A stretch of DNA of 56,964 nt, taken from NCBI GenBank assembly GCA_040775095.1, contig JAXGTD010000010.1, positions 1 through 56,964 of the forward strand. Direction: 5' to 3'. The notes under the pieces were generated by a model. That model was given only the letters and a program-made list of their open reading frames with translations, had not been told where the DNA came from and did no database searches. This document shows, piece after piece, positions 27,266 through 35,373 of the stretch (its first letter is position 1; every line of letters begins with the position of its first letter). The stretch is from JAXGTD01 sp040775095. GTDB taxonomy: Bacteria > Pseudomonadota > Gammaproteobacteria > Chromatiales > Chromatiaceae. The translations under genes and the position numbers were made by a program.

Positions 27266-27781
27266 ATGACACCCAAGAGGGGCCCGGTGACCCAGGCCGT
27301 GCGCGCGCTGCGCGCGGCGGGCATCCCGTTTCGCGATCACCCCTACAACTATGCCGAGGGCGGCACTGCCGAGGTCGCTCGCGAGCTTGGCATCGATGAG
27401 CACCTGATCGTCAAGACGCTGATCATGGAGGACGATGGCGCGCATCCGTGCATCGCGCTGATGCACGGCGACCGCGAGGTCGCCACCGGCCTGCTCGCCC
27501 GCCAAATGGCAGTCAAGCGGGTCGGTCCCTGCGCGCCTGGGAGCGCGGAGCGGCACACCGGCTACCGGGTGGGTGGCACATCCCCGTTCGGCACACGCCA
27601 GAAAATGCCCATCTACTGCGAGCGCGGCATCGCCGAGCTGCCACGGGTGTACATCAACGGGGGCAAGCGGGGCTACATCGTTTCGCTCGCGACGAGCGAT
27701 CTGCTGCGCGTGCTCCAACCCGTGCTGGTGGACATGGCGCAACCCGCCGCGAACGGCGCTACCCGCCCGGCCCGTCGATGA
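27266..27781 (+). CDS. ybaK: Cys-tRNA(Pro)/Cys-tRNA(Cys) deacylase, YbaK/EbsC family
   Basis: A 171-residue YbaK-type trans-editing domain that hydrolyses Cys wrongly attached to tRNA-Pro. Features are an N-terminal AVRALRAAGIPF, the VKTLIMED segment with the conserved Lys, and GGTSPFGTRQKMPIY near the active-site pocket. It is slightly longer than the E. coli protein because of a Pro/Ala-rich C-terminal tail. GGAGG lies 5-9 bases upstream of the ATG. The 196-base spacer before it includes a CCCGGG-N8-CCCGGG inverted repeat at about 27153-27172. Confidence 0.93.
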   Translation: MTPKRGPVTQAVRALRAAGIPFRDHPYNYAEGGTAEVARELGIDEHLIVKTLIMEDDGAHPCIALMHGDREVATGLLARQMAVKRVGPCAPGSAERHTGYRVGGTSPFGTRQKMPIYCERGIAELPRVYINGGKRGYIVSLATSDLLRVLQPVLVDMAQPAANGATRPARR

Positions 27782-27797
27782 GCCAGGCGAGGGACGA

Positions 27798-28718
27798 TCA
27801 GGGCACGGGTGGTGGGTACGGGGGGCTCGGGAACCACTCCGGATAGGGGGGCTCATAGGGGGCGCCGACCGGGCCCTGCGGCGGCAGCTGCCCATAGACC
27901 GCCTCCCAGCGTCTGCGGGCCTCTTCCATTGCCTGGCGCTGCATCTCCGCGTATTGGGCGGCGACACGCTCACGCTCGGCGACCAAGTCCGGCAACGGCC
28001 TCCCGGAGGGTGTCGCCACGGCGGCGGATGAATCCGTACCCGTCGCATCCCCCCGGAAGAGGTAGTCGGTGTCCGGCCCGGTCGCATCGGGACCCGGCGC
28101 CTGCGATGGCGAGCCTGCCGACACGGCGGCGGGCCCCGTCGCCCCGGAGGGTCCGGGGGCCTTGGAGACAGTGGCAGATGCCGGTGAAGGATCAGGCACC
28201 GGCCGATCCGCCGGCACGGACCCCGCCTCGTTGGCCGTATTGCCAACCGAGCCGGGCTCCGAGGTCAGCAGCGCGTTGGCGAACGCGTTTGCCTCGGCCT
28301 CGCTGACAGCGGCAGCGGGACGCTCGGCCACGGCATCGCCTGCCGCCGCTTCCCCTGTTCCGGACGGCTCCCCCGCGGCACGACCATCCGCGGCGCCGTC
28401 GCCGGAGGCCACCGATACATCATCGCCCGGGGCCGTTTCAGGCCCGGCCCCATCGACCGGAGCCGGGGTGTCCGTGGTCGGGCTGTCCTCGGCCAATGCT
28501 GGCGCCGGCTCCACCGCATGGATCGCGGACAGGGCATCAACGCGATCTCCCGCCGATCCCGCCTCCCGCGGGGTCGCGGATGGGGTGTGCGAGGCCGACG
28601 GCGGCACGGGTTCGATCGCACCGAGATACAGGAACGCGAAGAGGAGCACGAGGCTCCAGAGCAAGACCCTGGGTAAGAAACCCAGTCGGGAGGTTGGCCC
28701 GGGTTCGACGTCAGCCAT
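27798..28718 (-). CDS. membrane-anchored Ala/Pro/Gly-rich protein of unknown function
   Basis: A 306-residue protein with a short cytoplasmic N-terminus, one membrane helix (about residues 14-34, RVLLWSLVLLFAFLYLGAI), a long low-complexity extracytoplasmic region rich in Ala, Pro, Gly, Ser and Asp (about 35-225), a short charged helix (VAERERVAAQYAEMQRQAM) and a Pro/Tyr-rich end. No family recognised. The start at 28718 has AGAGGTG upstream. The low-complexity composition makes length and reading frame less certain, but the anchor and ribosome site support a real gene. It converges with ybaK. Confidence 0.6.
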   Translation of the reverse strand: MADVEPGPTSRLGFLPRVLLWSLVLLFAFLYLGAIEPVPPSASHTPSATPREAGSAGDRVDALSAIHAVEPAPALAEDSPTTDTPAPVDGAGPETAPGDDVSVASGDGAADGRAAGEPSGTGEAAAGDAVAERPAAAVSEAEANAFANALLTSEPGSVGNTANEAGSVPADRPVPDPSPASATVSKAPGPSGATGPAAVSAGSPSQAPGPDATGPDTDYLFRGDATGTDSSAAVATPSGRPLPDLVAERERVAAQYAEMQRQAMEEARRRWEAVYGQLPPQGPVGAPYEPPYPEWFPSPPYPPPVP

Positions 28719-28760
28719 CTGTCAGACACCTCTGAAGCTACAAACTTGTCGCGGAATCGA

Positions 28761-29525
28761 TCATGCCCCGGCCGCGCGCGCTCTTCCGGCGGCGAGCGCT
28801 CCGAGCAGACGTAGAACGTCGGCACTGCACAGCGCCAGATTCGCATGGATCTCGTCCATGCCGATGGCACCGGCAGCCTTGCCCGCCCCCCAATTGACAA
28901 CGAAAGCGAGCGACGCGTAACACAACCCCAGCTCACGCGCCAGCGCCGCCTCGGGCATGCCGGTCATCCCGACCAGGTCGCAACCGTCGCGCTCGAGTCG
29001 GACAATCTCTGCCGCGGTTTCCAGGCGTGGACCCTGGGTCGCGGCATAGGTTCCGCCATCGAGGACATCAATACCAGCCGCGGTACCGGCCTGGACGAGC
29101 TCCTGTCGCAAGGTGGGGCAGTACGGCCGTGTGAAATCGATATGGACGACCTCATCGCCGGGCGCATCACCGTCATGAAAGGTATGCGCCCGGTCAGAGG
29201 TGTAATCCACGAGTTGATCGGGGACACAGAGCGCACCGGGGCGAAAGGCCGGCGCGATGCCCCCCACGGCGGCAAGCGCGATGACATCATCGGCGCCCGC
29301 GTCGGCGAGCGCGCGGATGTTGGCGCGATAGTTGATCCGGTGGGGCGGGATACCGTGGTGATCGCCGTGGCGCGGCAAGAACACCACTGGCGCACCCGCG
29401 AGCCGGCCCTCGACGAGCGCGGCCGACGTGGTCCCATAGGGCGTGCTCACCGCGCGCCGGCTGAGTATCTCCAGTCCCGCGAGTGTGGTGAATCCAGACC
29501 CCCCGATAATGGCCAGTCGTCCCAT
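28761..29525 (-). CDS. S-methyl-5'-thioinosine phosphorylase (MTAP/PNP family)
   Basis: A 254-residue purine nucleoside phosphorylase of the MTAP family: IIGGSGF at the N-terminus, FLPRHGDHHGIPPHRINYRA for phosphate and purine binding, TYAATQGPRLET and VGMTGMPEAALARELG. In Pseudomonas-like bacteria this protein uses methylthioinosine rather than methylthioadenosine, and it is encoded with nagZ and hpt, as it nearly is here. The product hypoxanthine would feed the HPRT encoded nearby. Substrate preference is inferred from context. Confidence 0.85.
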   Translation of the reverse strand: MGRLAIIGGSGFTTLAGLEILSRRAVSTPYGTTSAALVEGRLAGAPVVFLPRHGDHHGIPPHRINYRANIRALADAGADDVIALAAVGGIAPAFRPGALCVPDQLVDYTSDRAHTFHDGDAPGDEVVHIDFTRPYCPTLRQELVQAGTAAGIDVLDGGTYAATQGPRLETAAEIVRLERDGCDLVGMTGMPEAALARELGLCYASLAFVVNWGAGKAAGAIGMDEIHANLALCSADVLRLLGALAAGRARAAGA

Positions 29526-29839
29526 CGCCGCCCCCGTGACCCGCCCCAGGTCCGGATTCTACCCGGGGGATGCCAGCTGAATCCATTCATGCGATGAGAT
29601 CGGCTCGCGGTCCGAGCCACTCGGTTTCCCTATCGCGCGGCTTTGCACGGCTTAGCGCGGCAGACCAAGGGGTACGGTCGGGGATGCGCGACAACCGGCG
29701 GAACACCTGGATCGGTCGTTCTTGGGGCAGTCCGGCCCGTGCATCGGGGACAGCGCCCGAGCGCCCGATGCCGCGCTCCCCTCCGCTCGGCCGCGGTTGT
29801 CGTGGCGGGCAGCACGACGTTACCGCGCTCAGCACCGCG
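29526..29839. other. intergenic spacer without recognised gene
   Basis: The 314 bases between the phosphorylase start and the hemerythrin-like gene stop are GC-rich, with no family-like open frame. Short frames here are Arg/Pro/Ser-rich shadows. I see no clear terminator or promoter. Confidence 0.5.
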
Positions 29840-30286
29840 TCATGCGCGCTGCTGCTCGGCGAACATGCCGATCTCGACGAGCTTCGGAAACAGGATCTGC
29901 TCCTCGCGATCGATACGGTAGGAGAGCATGTCGAAGATCTCGCCGCTCTCCTCGAGAAACTCCTCCGAGAAGTTGAAGTTGCAGTCCTTCAACCATTTCT
30001 TGTAGTACTCGTCGAAGGTCCGGCGCAGGGGCTTCTCGCCACTGATGAAGCCCCAGGCGATCGACTTGACCCGCGGGTCCTCGTGGATCAACAGGGTAGG
30101 ATACAGTTGCCTGTCTTCCTCCGCCAAGTGCCCCTTCACCTTCTGCGAAAGCTCGCACATCAGCTGGTAGGCCGTCTTGGCATTGGGCCGGATCTTGAGT
30201 TGGTCGACGGTCATAATCGAGCGCAGATCGTCGATCATCTGGCGCAGCTCTGCGTGGCTGCTGCGATAGCCATCGAGTGTTTGCAT
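29840..30286 (-). CDS. hemerythrin-like HHE-domain protein
   Basis: A 148-residue four-helix-bundle protein. Candidate iron ligands are His11 (SSHAEL), His53 and Glu57 (KGHLAEEDRQLYP) and a C-terminal REEQILFP segment; the His often found just before that last motif is Arg here, so a standard diiron site is not certain. Related proteins handle oxygen, nitric oxide or iron-sulfur repair under stress. It sits between hpt and the thioinosine phosphorylase, splitting a pair that is often adjacent, and appears to have its own promoter and a palindrome in its leader. Confidence 0.8.
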   Translation of the reverse strand: MQTLDGYRSSHAELRQMIDDLRSIMTVDQLKIRPNAKTAYQLMCELSQKVKGHLAEEDRQLYPTLLIHEDPRVKSIAWGFISGEKPLRRTFDEYYKKWLKDCNFNFSEEFLEESGEIFDMLSYRIDREEQILFPKLVEIGMFAEQQRA

Positions 30287-30406
30287 AAACCATCCTCCTA
30301 ATCGACCGCATTGGGGCGTGACGAATCGTCAGGCGGCCTTGCCGTCGTGAAAGGGATGCCTCGGGGACGCCCCCGCGCGGCGGCGTGGAACACCGCTTCA
30401 CGTCCG

Positions 30407-30430
30407 GATGCATTTAACCGAAAATGCATC
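30407..30430. promoter_or_regulatory. perfect inverted repeat, likely operator for the hemerythrin-like gene
   Basis: GATGCATTT (30407-30415), six bases, then AAATGCATC (30422-30430): nine-base perfect arms. It lies about 13-36 bases downstream of the predicted start point, a typical repressor position. The arm GATGCATTT equals the core of the E. coli NsrR half-site (AAGATGCATTT), but NsrR sites are spaced by one base, not six. Confidence 0.5.
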
Positions 30431-30449
30431 ACCTGTCAAAAAGCCATTA

Positions 30450-30478
30450 ATTATATTAGCTTTTTACCGATATCCGAA
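30450..30478 (-). promoter_or_regulatory. promoter of the hemerythrin-like gene
   Basis: On the minus strand there is a perfect TATAAT (30455-30450) with a poor -35 (TTCGGA, 30478-30473) at 17 bases, in an AT-rich island unlike the surrounding DNA. The leader would be about 155 bases. The same island can fold as AAAAAGC...GCTTTTT (30438-30465), so it might instead or also serve as a weak terminator for the upstream hpt gene. Confidence 0.5.
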
Positions 30479-30498
30479 TTGACCGCCAGGGCACCGGC

Positions 30499-31059
30499 TC
30501 AGACGTCGATATCGGCCGCCGCGTAGATCCCATGGGCATTGCGGAAATAGCCCTTATAGTCGAGCCCGAAGCCCATCAGGTAGCGGTCCGGAAGCCTCAG
30601 CCCGACGAAATCCGGCCGATAGGGGCACGCCCGCTTCCGATCCTTTTCCACTAGGACCGCGCTGCGCACGCTGGCCGCGCCGTCTTCCCGGCACGCGTCA
30701 ACGATGGCCGCCATGGTGACACCCTCATCGAAGATGTCATCGACCACTAGGACATGCTCGCCGCGGATCTGTTCACTCGGCCGATGCCGCCATTCGAGCT
30801 CGCCGCCACGGGTGGTATCGCGGTAGCGGGTCGCATGGATGTACTCAAAGCGCAGCGCGAAATCCAGCCTTGGCAACAGGAATCCGGCGGTGACCACGCC
30901 CCCGGTGAGCACGCACAGCACCAGCGGATCCTTGCCCCCGAGCACAGCGGCGATCTCCTCGGCCATTCGGCCGAAGGCGTGCTCGACGCCCTGGGCGTCA
31001 ACCAGACACTCGGCGCGCTGCGCGACGCCGCGATACTGCTCCGCGCTGATCTTGTTCAA
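30499..31059 (-). CDS. hpt: hypoxanthine-guanine phosphoribosyltransferase
   Basis: A 186-residue type I phosphoribosyltransferase: VLCVLTGGVVTAG near the N-terminus, the PRPP-binding loop VLVVDDIFDEGVT and a C-terminal GLDYKGYFRNAHGIYA. It converts hypoxanthine and guanine to IMP and GMP. I chose a TTG start at 31059 (MNKISAEQYRGV) because AGGAG stands 7-11 bases upstream and family members start there; a GTG further upstream would add 18 unsupported residues. It follows nagZ on the same strand (138-base gap). Confidence 0.9.
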   Translation of the reverse strand: MNKISAEQYRGVAQRAECLVDAQGVEHAFGRMAEEIAAVLGGKDPLVLCVLTGGVVTAGFLLPRLDFALRFEYIHATRYRDTTRGGELEWRHRPSEQIRGEHVLVVDDIFDEGVTMAAIVDACREDGAASVRSAVLVEKDRKRACPYRPDFVGLRLPDRYLMGFGLDYKGYFRNAHGIYAAADIDV

Positions 31060-31197
31060 GGGCTTCTCCTGTACGTGGCCACGACCTTTCGATCCGGCGT
31101 CTTGTCCCGCCACAAGCGGCCGGGCAAATCCGATGACGCCCGGTCGAACCCGGCGCCAGATCCCCCGCGCCGGGCGGTGCCCGCCCCCGCGCCGGTG

Positions 31198-32265
31198 TCA
31201 GCCTGTTGGCTCGCTCACCAGGCGGTGTTGCAGCCGTGCGATCGCGGCCAACGCCCTTGCCCGGCGCGGGTGACGCTCGACATCGACCGAGGCCCGGATC
31301 GCGTCCGTGCCACGCGCTCGCATGCGCGCAAGCCGAGCCGCGGCGGCAGGATCCGGGTGTTCGCCGAACGCCTCGATGACCGCGATGGCCGCCGCGCGAT
31401 TATTGCAGACCAGCACCTGGTCACACCCTGCATCGAGGGCCAGCGCCGCGCGCTGCGCGTAGCCGCCACCGGCACCGGCGGCGGCCATATTGAGGTCGTC
31501 GCTGAAGATCACGCCGTCGAAGCCCAGGCGTTGGCGCAGCACGTCGCGAAGCCAGAAGGCCGAGAAACCGGCGGGGTTTGGATCGATCTGGGCGTAGATG
31601 ACGTGCGCCGGCATCACGGCCTCCAGCCCTTCGGCGATCAGCCGCGCGAACGGGACCATGTCCTCGCGCTCGAGCTCAACGAGCGGCCGGTGGTCGACTG
31701 GCAAGGCCAGGTGGGAATCCTCGACCACGCCGCCGTGTCCCGGAAAATGCTTGCCACAGCCGACCATGCCAGCGGCGCGCGTGCCCCGAAGCCAGGCCCC
31801 GGCCAGATCGCAGACCACGGCCGGCTCGGCCGCAAAGCCGCGATCGCCAATCACGCGGCTGACGCCGCGGTCCAGGTCCAGCACGGGTGCAAAGCTGAAG
31901 TCGACACCGGCCGCTCGCAGCTCGGCCGCCATCAGCCAACCGACGTCCTCGGCAGCGGCCAACGCCGCGCCGGGATCGATCCGGTGGAGGGCACCAAAGC
32001 CACCGGCGGCGGGCAGCCGGACAAAGCCGTCTCGAAACCGCTGCACGCGCCCACCCTCCTGGTCGACCCCGATGGGAATCCGTGGCTCGCGCAGGGCGTG
32101 GATATCCGCCGTCAGACGGGTCAACTGGGCGTGATCGTGATAGTTGCGCGCGAAGAGGATCAGGCCCCCGACAGCAGGATGCGCAAGGATCTCGCGCTCC
32201 TCGGCCGTAAGCTCCAGCCCCTCGAGATCCAACATCACGGGACCGAGCGACGGGCTCACGGCCAT
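31198..32265 (-). CDS. nagZ: beta-N-acetylhexosaminidase NagZ
   Basis: A 355-residue glycoside hydrolase family 3 enzyme of peptidoglycan recycling that removes GlcNAc from anhydro-muropeptides in the cytoplasm. Features are VDQEGGRVQRFR, the catalytic loop KHFPGHGGVVEDSH, APVLDLDRG and a late FSDDLNM with the nucleophile Asp. The ATG at 32265 (MAVSPSLGPVM) follows GAGCGAGGCG and is preferred over a GTG eight codons upstream. Its neighbours are two peptide-type permeases and an L,D-transpeptidase, a cell-wall turnover context. Confidence 0.93.
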   Translation of the reverse strand: MAVSPSLGPVMLDLEGLELTAEEREILAHPAVGGLILFARNYHDHAQLTRLTADIHALREPRIPIGVDQEGGRVQRFRDGFVRLPAAGGFGALHRIDPGAALAAAEDVGWLMAAELRAAGVDFSFAPVLDLDRGVSRVIGDRGFAAEPAVVCDLAGAWLRGTRAAGMVGCGKHFPGHGGVVEDSHLALPVDHRPLVELEREDMVPFARLIAEGLEAVMPAHVIYAQIDPNPAGFSAFWLRDVLRQRLGFDGVIFSDDLNMAAAGAGGGYAQRAALALDAGCDQVLVCNNRAAAIAVIEAFGEHPDPAAAARLARMRARGTDAIRASVDVERHPRRARALAAIARLQHRLVSEPTG

Positions 32266-32362
32266 CGCCTCGCTCGACAGAGAGTGCACGGGTTTCGCGG
32301 ATGGTTCACGGGGCGAAGTTGTATCACAGCCAGCGGCCCCTGTCGTGGCCGCGAGGATCCGC

Positions 32363-33160
32363 TCAGATGCGCTTCGAACGCACGTCGAGCCTGTCGCGAA
32401 GCCGGTCGCCGGCCAGGTTCACCGCGAGCACGACCAGCATCAACGCGAGCCCCGGGGCGAGTACCAGGTGCGGCGCGACCAGCATGTAGGCCACGCCATC
32501 GCGAATCATGCTGCCCCAGGATGCCGTTGGCGACTGCACGCCCAGCCCGAGGAAGGACAGTCCCGCCTCGGCGACGACCACGGCGGCGACCCCAAAGGTC
32601 GCCTCGATGATCAGCGGCGCCAGCGCCAACGGAAGCAGATGCCGCAGCAGGATCGCCACCGGCCCCACCCCCAGCCCGCGGGCGGCCAGCACATGGTCGC
32701 GCTGTCGCAATGACAGGATCTGCGCCCGGGCCAAACGGGCATACCCCACCCACCCCACGGCGGTGAGCGCCACAATCACGTTGCCGATGCCAGGGCCAAG
32801 GATACCGGCCAACGCGATCGCGAGCAGGATCCCCGGAAAGGCGAGGAAGATGTCGATGACCCGCACGATGAGCAGATCGAGCCACCCACCCGTGTAGCCG
32901 GCCACGGAGCCGATCAACCCACCGACCACGGCCGAGACCCCGACCACGCCAAAGCCGACGACAAACGAGGTCTGCGCCCCCGTCAGCAGCCGATCCAGGA
33001 CCGGTCGACCGAGGTCATCCGCCCCCAGCCAGAAGTGTGCGTCTGGCGTCGCGAGGATGCGCGGCAGATCGATCTCATTCGGTGCCAGAGGCAACCAGGA
33101 ACCCAGCAGCGCGGCCAGCGCCCAGCTGGCCAGAACGAGGTAGACGAGCATCATCGCCAT
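32363..33160 (-). CDS. ABC transporter permease, DppC/OppC type
   Basis: A 265-residue inner-membrane permease with about six hydrophobic helices and the EAA loop region RAQILSLRQRDHVLAARGLG, plus the AEAGLSFLGLGVQSPTASWG stretch found in dipeptide/oligopeptide permeases. The start at 33160 (MAMMLVYLVLAS) has GGGGGAA upstream. It is paired with the DppB-type gene 246 bases upstream. No ATPase or substrate-binding protein gene is in the window, so the transporter must borrow or find those elsewhere. Confidence 0.87.
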   Translation of the reverse strand: MAMMLVYLVLASWALAALLGSWLPLAPNEIDLPRILATPDAHFWLGADDLGRPVLDRLLTGAQTSFVVGFGVVGVSAVVGGLIGSVAGYTGGWLDLLIVRVIDIFLAFPGILLAIALAGILGPGIGNVIVALTAVGWVGYARLARAQILSLRQRDHVLAARGLGVGPVAILLRHLLPLALAPLIIEATFGVAAVVVAEAGLSFLGLGVQSPTASWGSMIRDGVAYMLVAPHLVLAPGLALMLVVLAVNLAGDRLRDRLDVRSKRI

Positions 33161-33406
33161 GCGGTGTTCCCCCTTTGGAGGACAGCGATCGGGGTGGCGG
33201 TCTCCACGCATCGGTGGGCCGGATGGTGGCCCGGGGCGGCGCGCGGACAGCCGGACGCGTCGACGCTCGCACCGCATCGGGCCGGGGTTGCGCAACGCCG
33301 TCGGGGCAGATACGCCCCGCTCTCCGCGGCCGCGACGCGCCGGGCAAGCGGCGCGCGGATCCGCGCGGGCCAGACCGAGCCACCGGAGCGCCGCTGCGTG
33401 CCGGCA

Positions 33407-34327
33407 TCAGTCGAGGCGGATGCGCGGATCCGCCCAGCCATAGAGCAGGTCCGTGAGCGTGTTGATGCCGACATAGGTCAGGCTGATCAAGAGTACGCAG
33501 CCCTGCACCACCGGGTAGTCGCGTGCCTGGATCGCCTCCACCAGCAGACTGCCGAGGCCGGGCCAGGCGAACACGGTTTCGGTGATGACGGCGCCCCCGA
33601 GCAGGGCGCCCAGTTGCAGCCCCACCAGGGTCAGCACCGGCAGCCAGGCATTGCGCAGCGCATGCTGCCAGAGCACGGCGCCCGCGGAGAGGCCCTTGGA
33701 CCGGGCGGTGCGAATATAGTCCTCCCCAAGCACCTCGAGAACGCTCGCGCGGACCATGCGCGCCAGGATCGCGGCCAGGGTCGCGCCCAGCGTCAGCGCT
33801 GGCAGGATCAGACTGACAAGGCCGTCACGCCCGCTGACTGGAGTCCAACCCAGCCACAGCGAGAACACAAGGATCAGCACCGGGCCGAGCCAGAAATTGG
33901 GCATGGAGACGCCAATCAGCGAAAACCCCATCGCGGCGGTATCCAGGGCGCCACCCCGCCGGTGGGCCGCGAGCACGCCCAGCGGGATCGCGAGCACCAG
34001 GGCCACGAACAAGGCGGTCGCCGCCAATTGCAGGGTCGCCGGCAGACGCTCGGCGAGGATCGCGCGCACCGGGCGCTGGTCCTGGAATGAACGCCCGAGG
34101 TCAAAACGCAGCAGCCCGCCCAGATAGCCGCGGTATTGCACCAGCAGTGGCCGATCCAGGCCGAGCGCGCGTCGCAGCTCGACCCTGTCGGCCGGGCGGG
34201 CGTTCTCCCCGAGCATCGCATCGATGGGATCGCCCGGCACCAGGTGAAGCAATAGGAAGACGAGGGTGCAGACGCCGACCACCACGACCAGGGCGGAGCC
34301 GATACGCACACCAAGCCGCTTACCCAT
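33407..34327 (-). CDS. ABC transporter permease, DppB/OppB type
   Basis: A 306-residue permease with an N-terminal helix (GVRIGSALVVVVGVCTLVFLLL), LVPGDPIDAMLG and the EDYIRTARSKGLS cytoplasmic loop for ATPase contact, ending TVFAWPGLGSLLVEAIQARDYPVVQG, a standard DppB pattern. The start at 34327 has GAGGGTG upstream and overlaps the end of the L,D-transpeptidase gene by 8 bases, which argues for co-translation. The specificity is unknown; peptide or murein-peptide uptake is suggested by the neighbours. Confidence 0.87.
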   Translation of the reverse strand: MGKRLGVRIGSALVVVVGVCTLVFLLLHLVPGDPIDAMLGENARPADRVELRRALGLDRPLLVQYRGYLGGLLRFDLGRSFQDQRPVRAILAERLPATLQLAATALFVALVLAIPLGVLAAHRRGGALDTAAMGFSLIGVSMPNFWLGPVLILVFSLWLGWTPVSGRDGLVSLILPALTLGATLAAILARMVRASVLEVLGEDYIRTARSKGLSAGAVLWQHALRNAWLPVLTLVGLQLGALLGGAVITETVFAWPGLGSLLVEAIQARDYPVVQGCVLLISLTYVGINTLTDLLYGWADPRIRLD

Positions 34328-34850
34328 CTGGACCGGCACCCTCGCGGATATCGACCAGGGTGCCTGGACCAACCAGCTCGAAGAGTGCAACGAGGTCAGT
34401 GTTGCGCATGCGAATGCAACCATGGGAGCGCGGCACGCCCATCGGCTCGTCATCCGGAGAGCCGTGCACATAGATGAAGCGGCGCAGGCTGTCGACGCAT
34501 CCGCCACGGTTTCTCGCGGGCTCGAGCCCTGTCAGCCAGAGGATGCGCGTCAAGATCCAGTCGCGCCCGGGGTATTGGCGGGCCAGGGCCGGGGAGTAGA
34601 TCTCGCCGGTGGCTCGTCGGCCACGAAAGACCGTGCCAATCGGGCAGCCGGCCCCGATCCCGATGCGGATCCGGTGCAGCCCGCGCGGCGTGCACCCACT
34701 GCCATTGCGCTCGCCCGCGCCGTTGGCGGCGGTGGAGACCGGATAGCTTGCAATCAACCCGTCGCGCTCACGCAGCCAGAGCCGCTGCGCGCCAAGGCCG
34801 ACCAGGATACGGCGCTCGCCCGCGGCGCTCGAGCTCGACTCAGTCCTCAC
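34320..34850 (-). CDS. L,D-transpeptidase family protein (YkuD domain)
   Basis: A 176-residue protein with the YkuD catalytic signature: IYVHGSPDDEPMG (His) and RSHGCIRMRN (catalytic Cys). Such enzymes cross-link peptidoglycan at diaminopimelate or attach lipoprotein. I place the start at a GTG (34850) because the catalytic domain begins there (RILVGLGAQRLWLRERDG) and the longer frame is the antisense shadow of fur; it overlaps the fur stop by 11 bases. No signal peptide or membrane anchor is visible, so export is unclear, or the true start differs. Confidence 0.8.
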   Translation of the reverse strand: MRTESSSSAAGERRILVGLGAQRLWLRERDGLIASYPVSTAANGAGERNGSGCTPRGLHRIRIGIGAGCPIGTVFRGRRATGEIYSPALARQYPGRDWILTRILWLTGLEPARNRGGCVDSLRRFIYVHGSPDDEPMGVPRSHGCIRMRNTDLVALFELVGPGTLVDIREGAGPDG

Positions 34851-35295
34851 GCCTGGCTTGGCACTTCGGACAGACCCCATAGATGACCAGGGAGTGATCT
34901 TCGATCTTGAATCCATGGCGGTCGGCAATCGAACGCTGTCGCTGCTCGATCTCCTCTTCGAGGAACTCGACCACGACCCCGCACTTGACGCAAACCAGGT
35001 GGTCATGGTGGACGCCGCGATTGAGCTCGAACACCGACTGGCCGCCCTCGAAATGGTGTCGGCAGACGAGACCCGCACCCTCGAACTGGGTCAGCACCCG
35101 ATACACCGTCGCCAGCCCGATCTCGTCGCCGGCGCCGAGCAGCTCCTTGTAGACGTCCTCGGCGCTGAGATGCCGCTGCCCACTTTTTTCGAGCACATTC
35201 AATATCTTGACACGAGGCAGCGTCACCTTGAGCCCAGCCTGCTTGATCTGCGCGTTGTCGGTTTGATTCCCCAATATTTGACCCTCTGCACTCAC
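34840..35295 (-). CDS. fur: ferric uptake regulator Fur
   Basis: A 151-residue iron-responsive repressor. A winged-helix DNA-binding domain (about residues 10-85, with TVYRVLTQFEGAGLV) is followed by metal sites in HHDHLVCVKCG and a C-terminal GVCPKCQ pair, the structural zinc cysteines. It is divergent from bamE across a 78-base spacer, the usual gammaproteobacterial arrangement. I could not find a convincing 19-base Fur box in that spacer. Confidence 0.96.
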   Translation of the reverse strand: MSAEGQILGNQTDNAQIKQAGLKVTLPRVKILNVLEKSGQRHLSAEDVYKELLGAGDEIGLATVYRVLTQFEGAGLVCRHHFEGGQSVFELNRGVHHDHLVCVKCGVVVEFLEEEIEQRQRSIADRHGFKIEDHSLVIYGVCPKCQARRED

Positions 35296-35373
35296 ACGGC
35301 ACGTTCGAAATATCCCGCCGTGATGGTCTGCGGTATGATTTCGCCTTTAAGAATTCGAATCCGCAGAATATAG

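Noticed and set aside
30438..30465. AAAAAGC...GCTTTTT inverted repeat as a terminator for hpt.
   Set aside because: Possible, but the stem is short and AT-rich and the same bases form a perfect TATAAT for the next gene, so I kept the promoter reading as primary and noted the alternative.
35296..35373. A Fur box between fur and bamE.
   Set aside because: No 19-base GATAATGATAATCATTATC-like sequence with acceptable matches was found.
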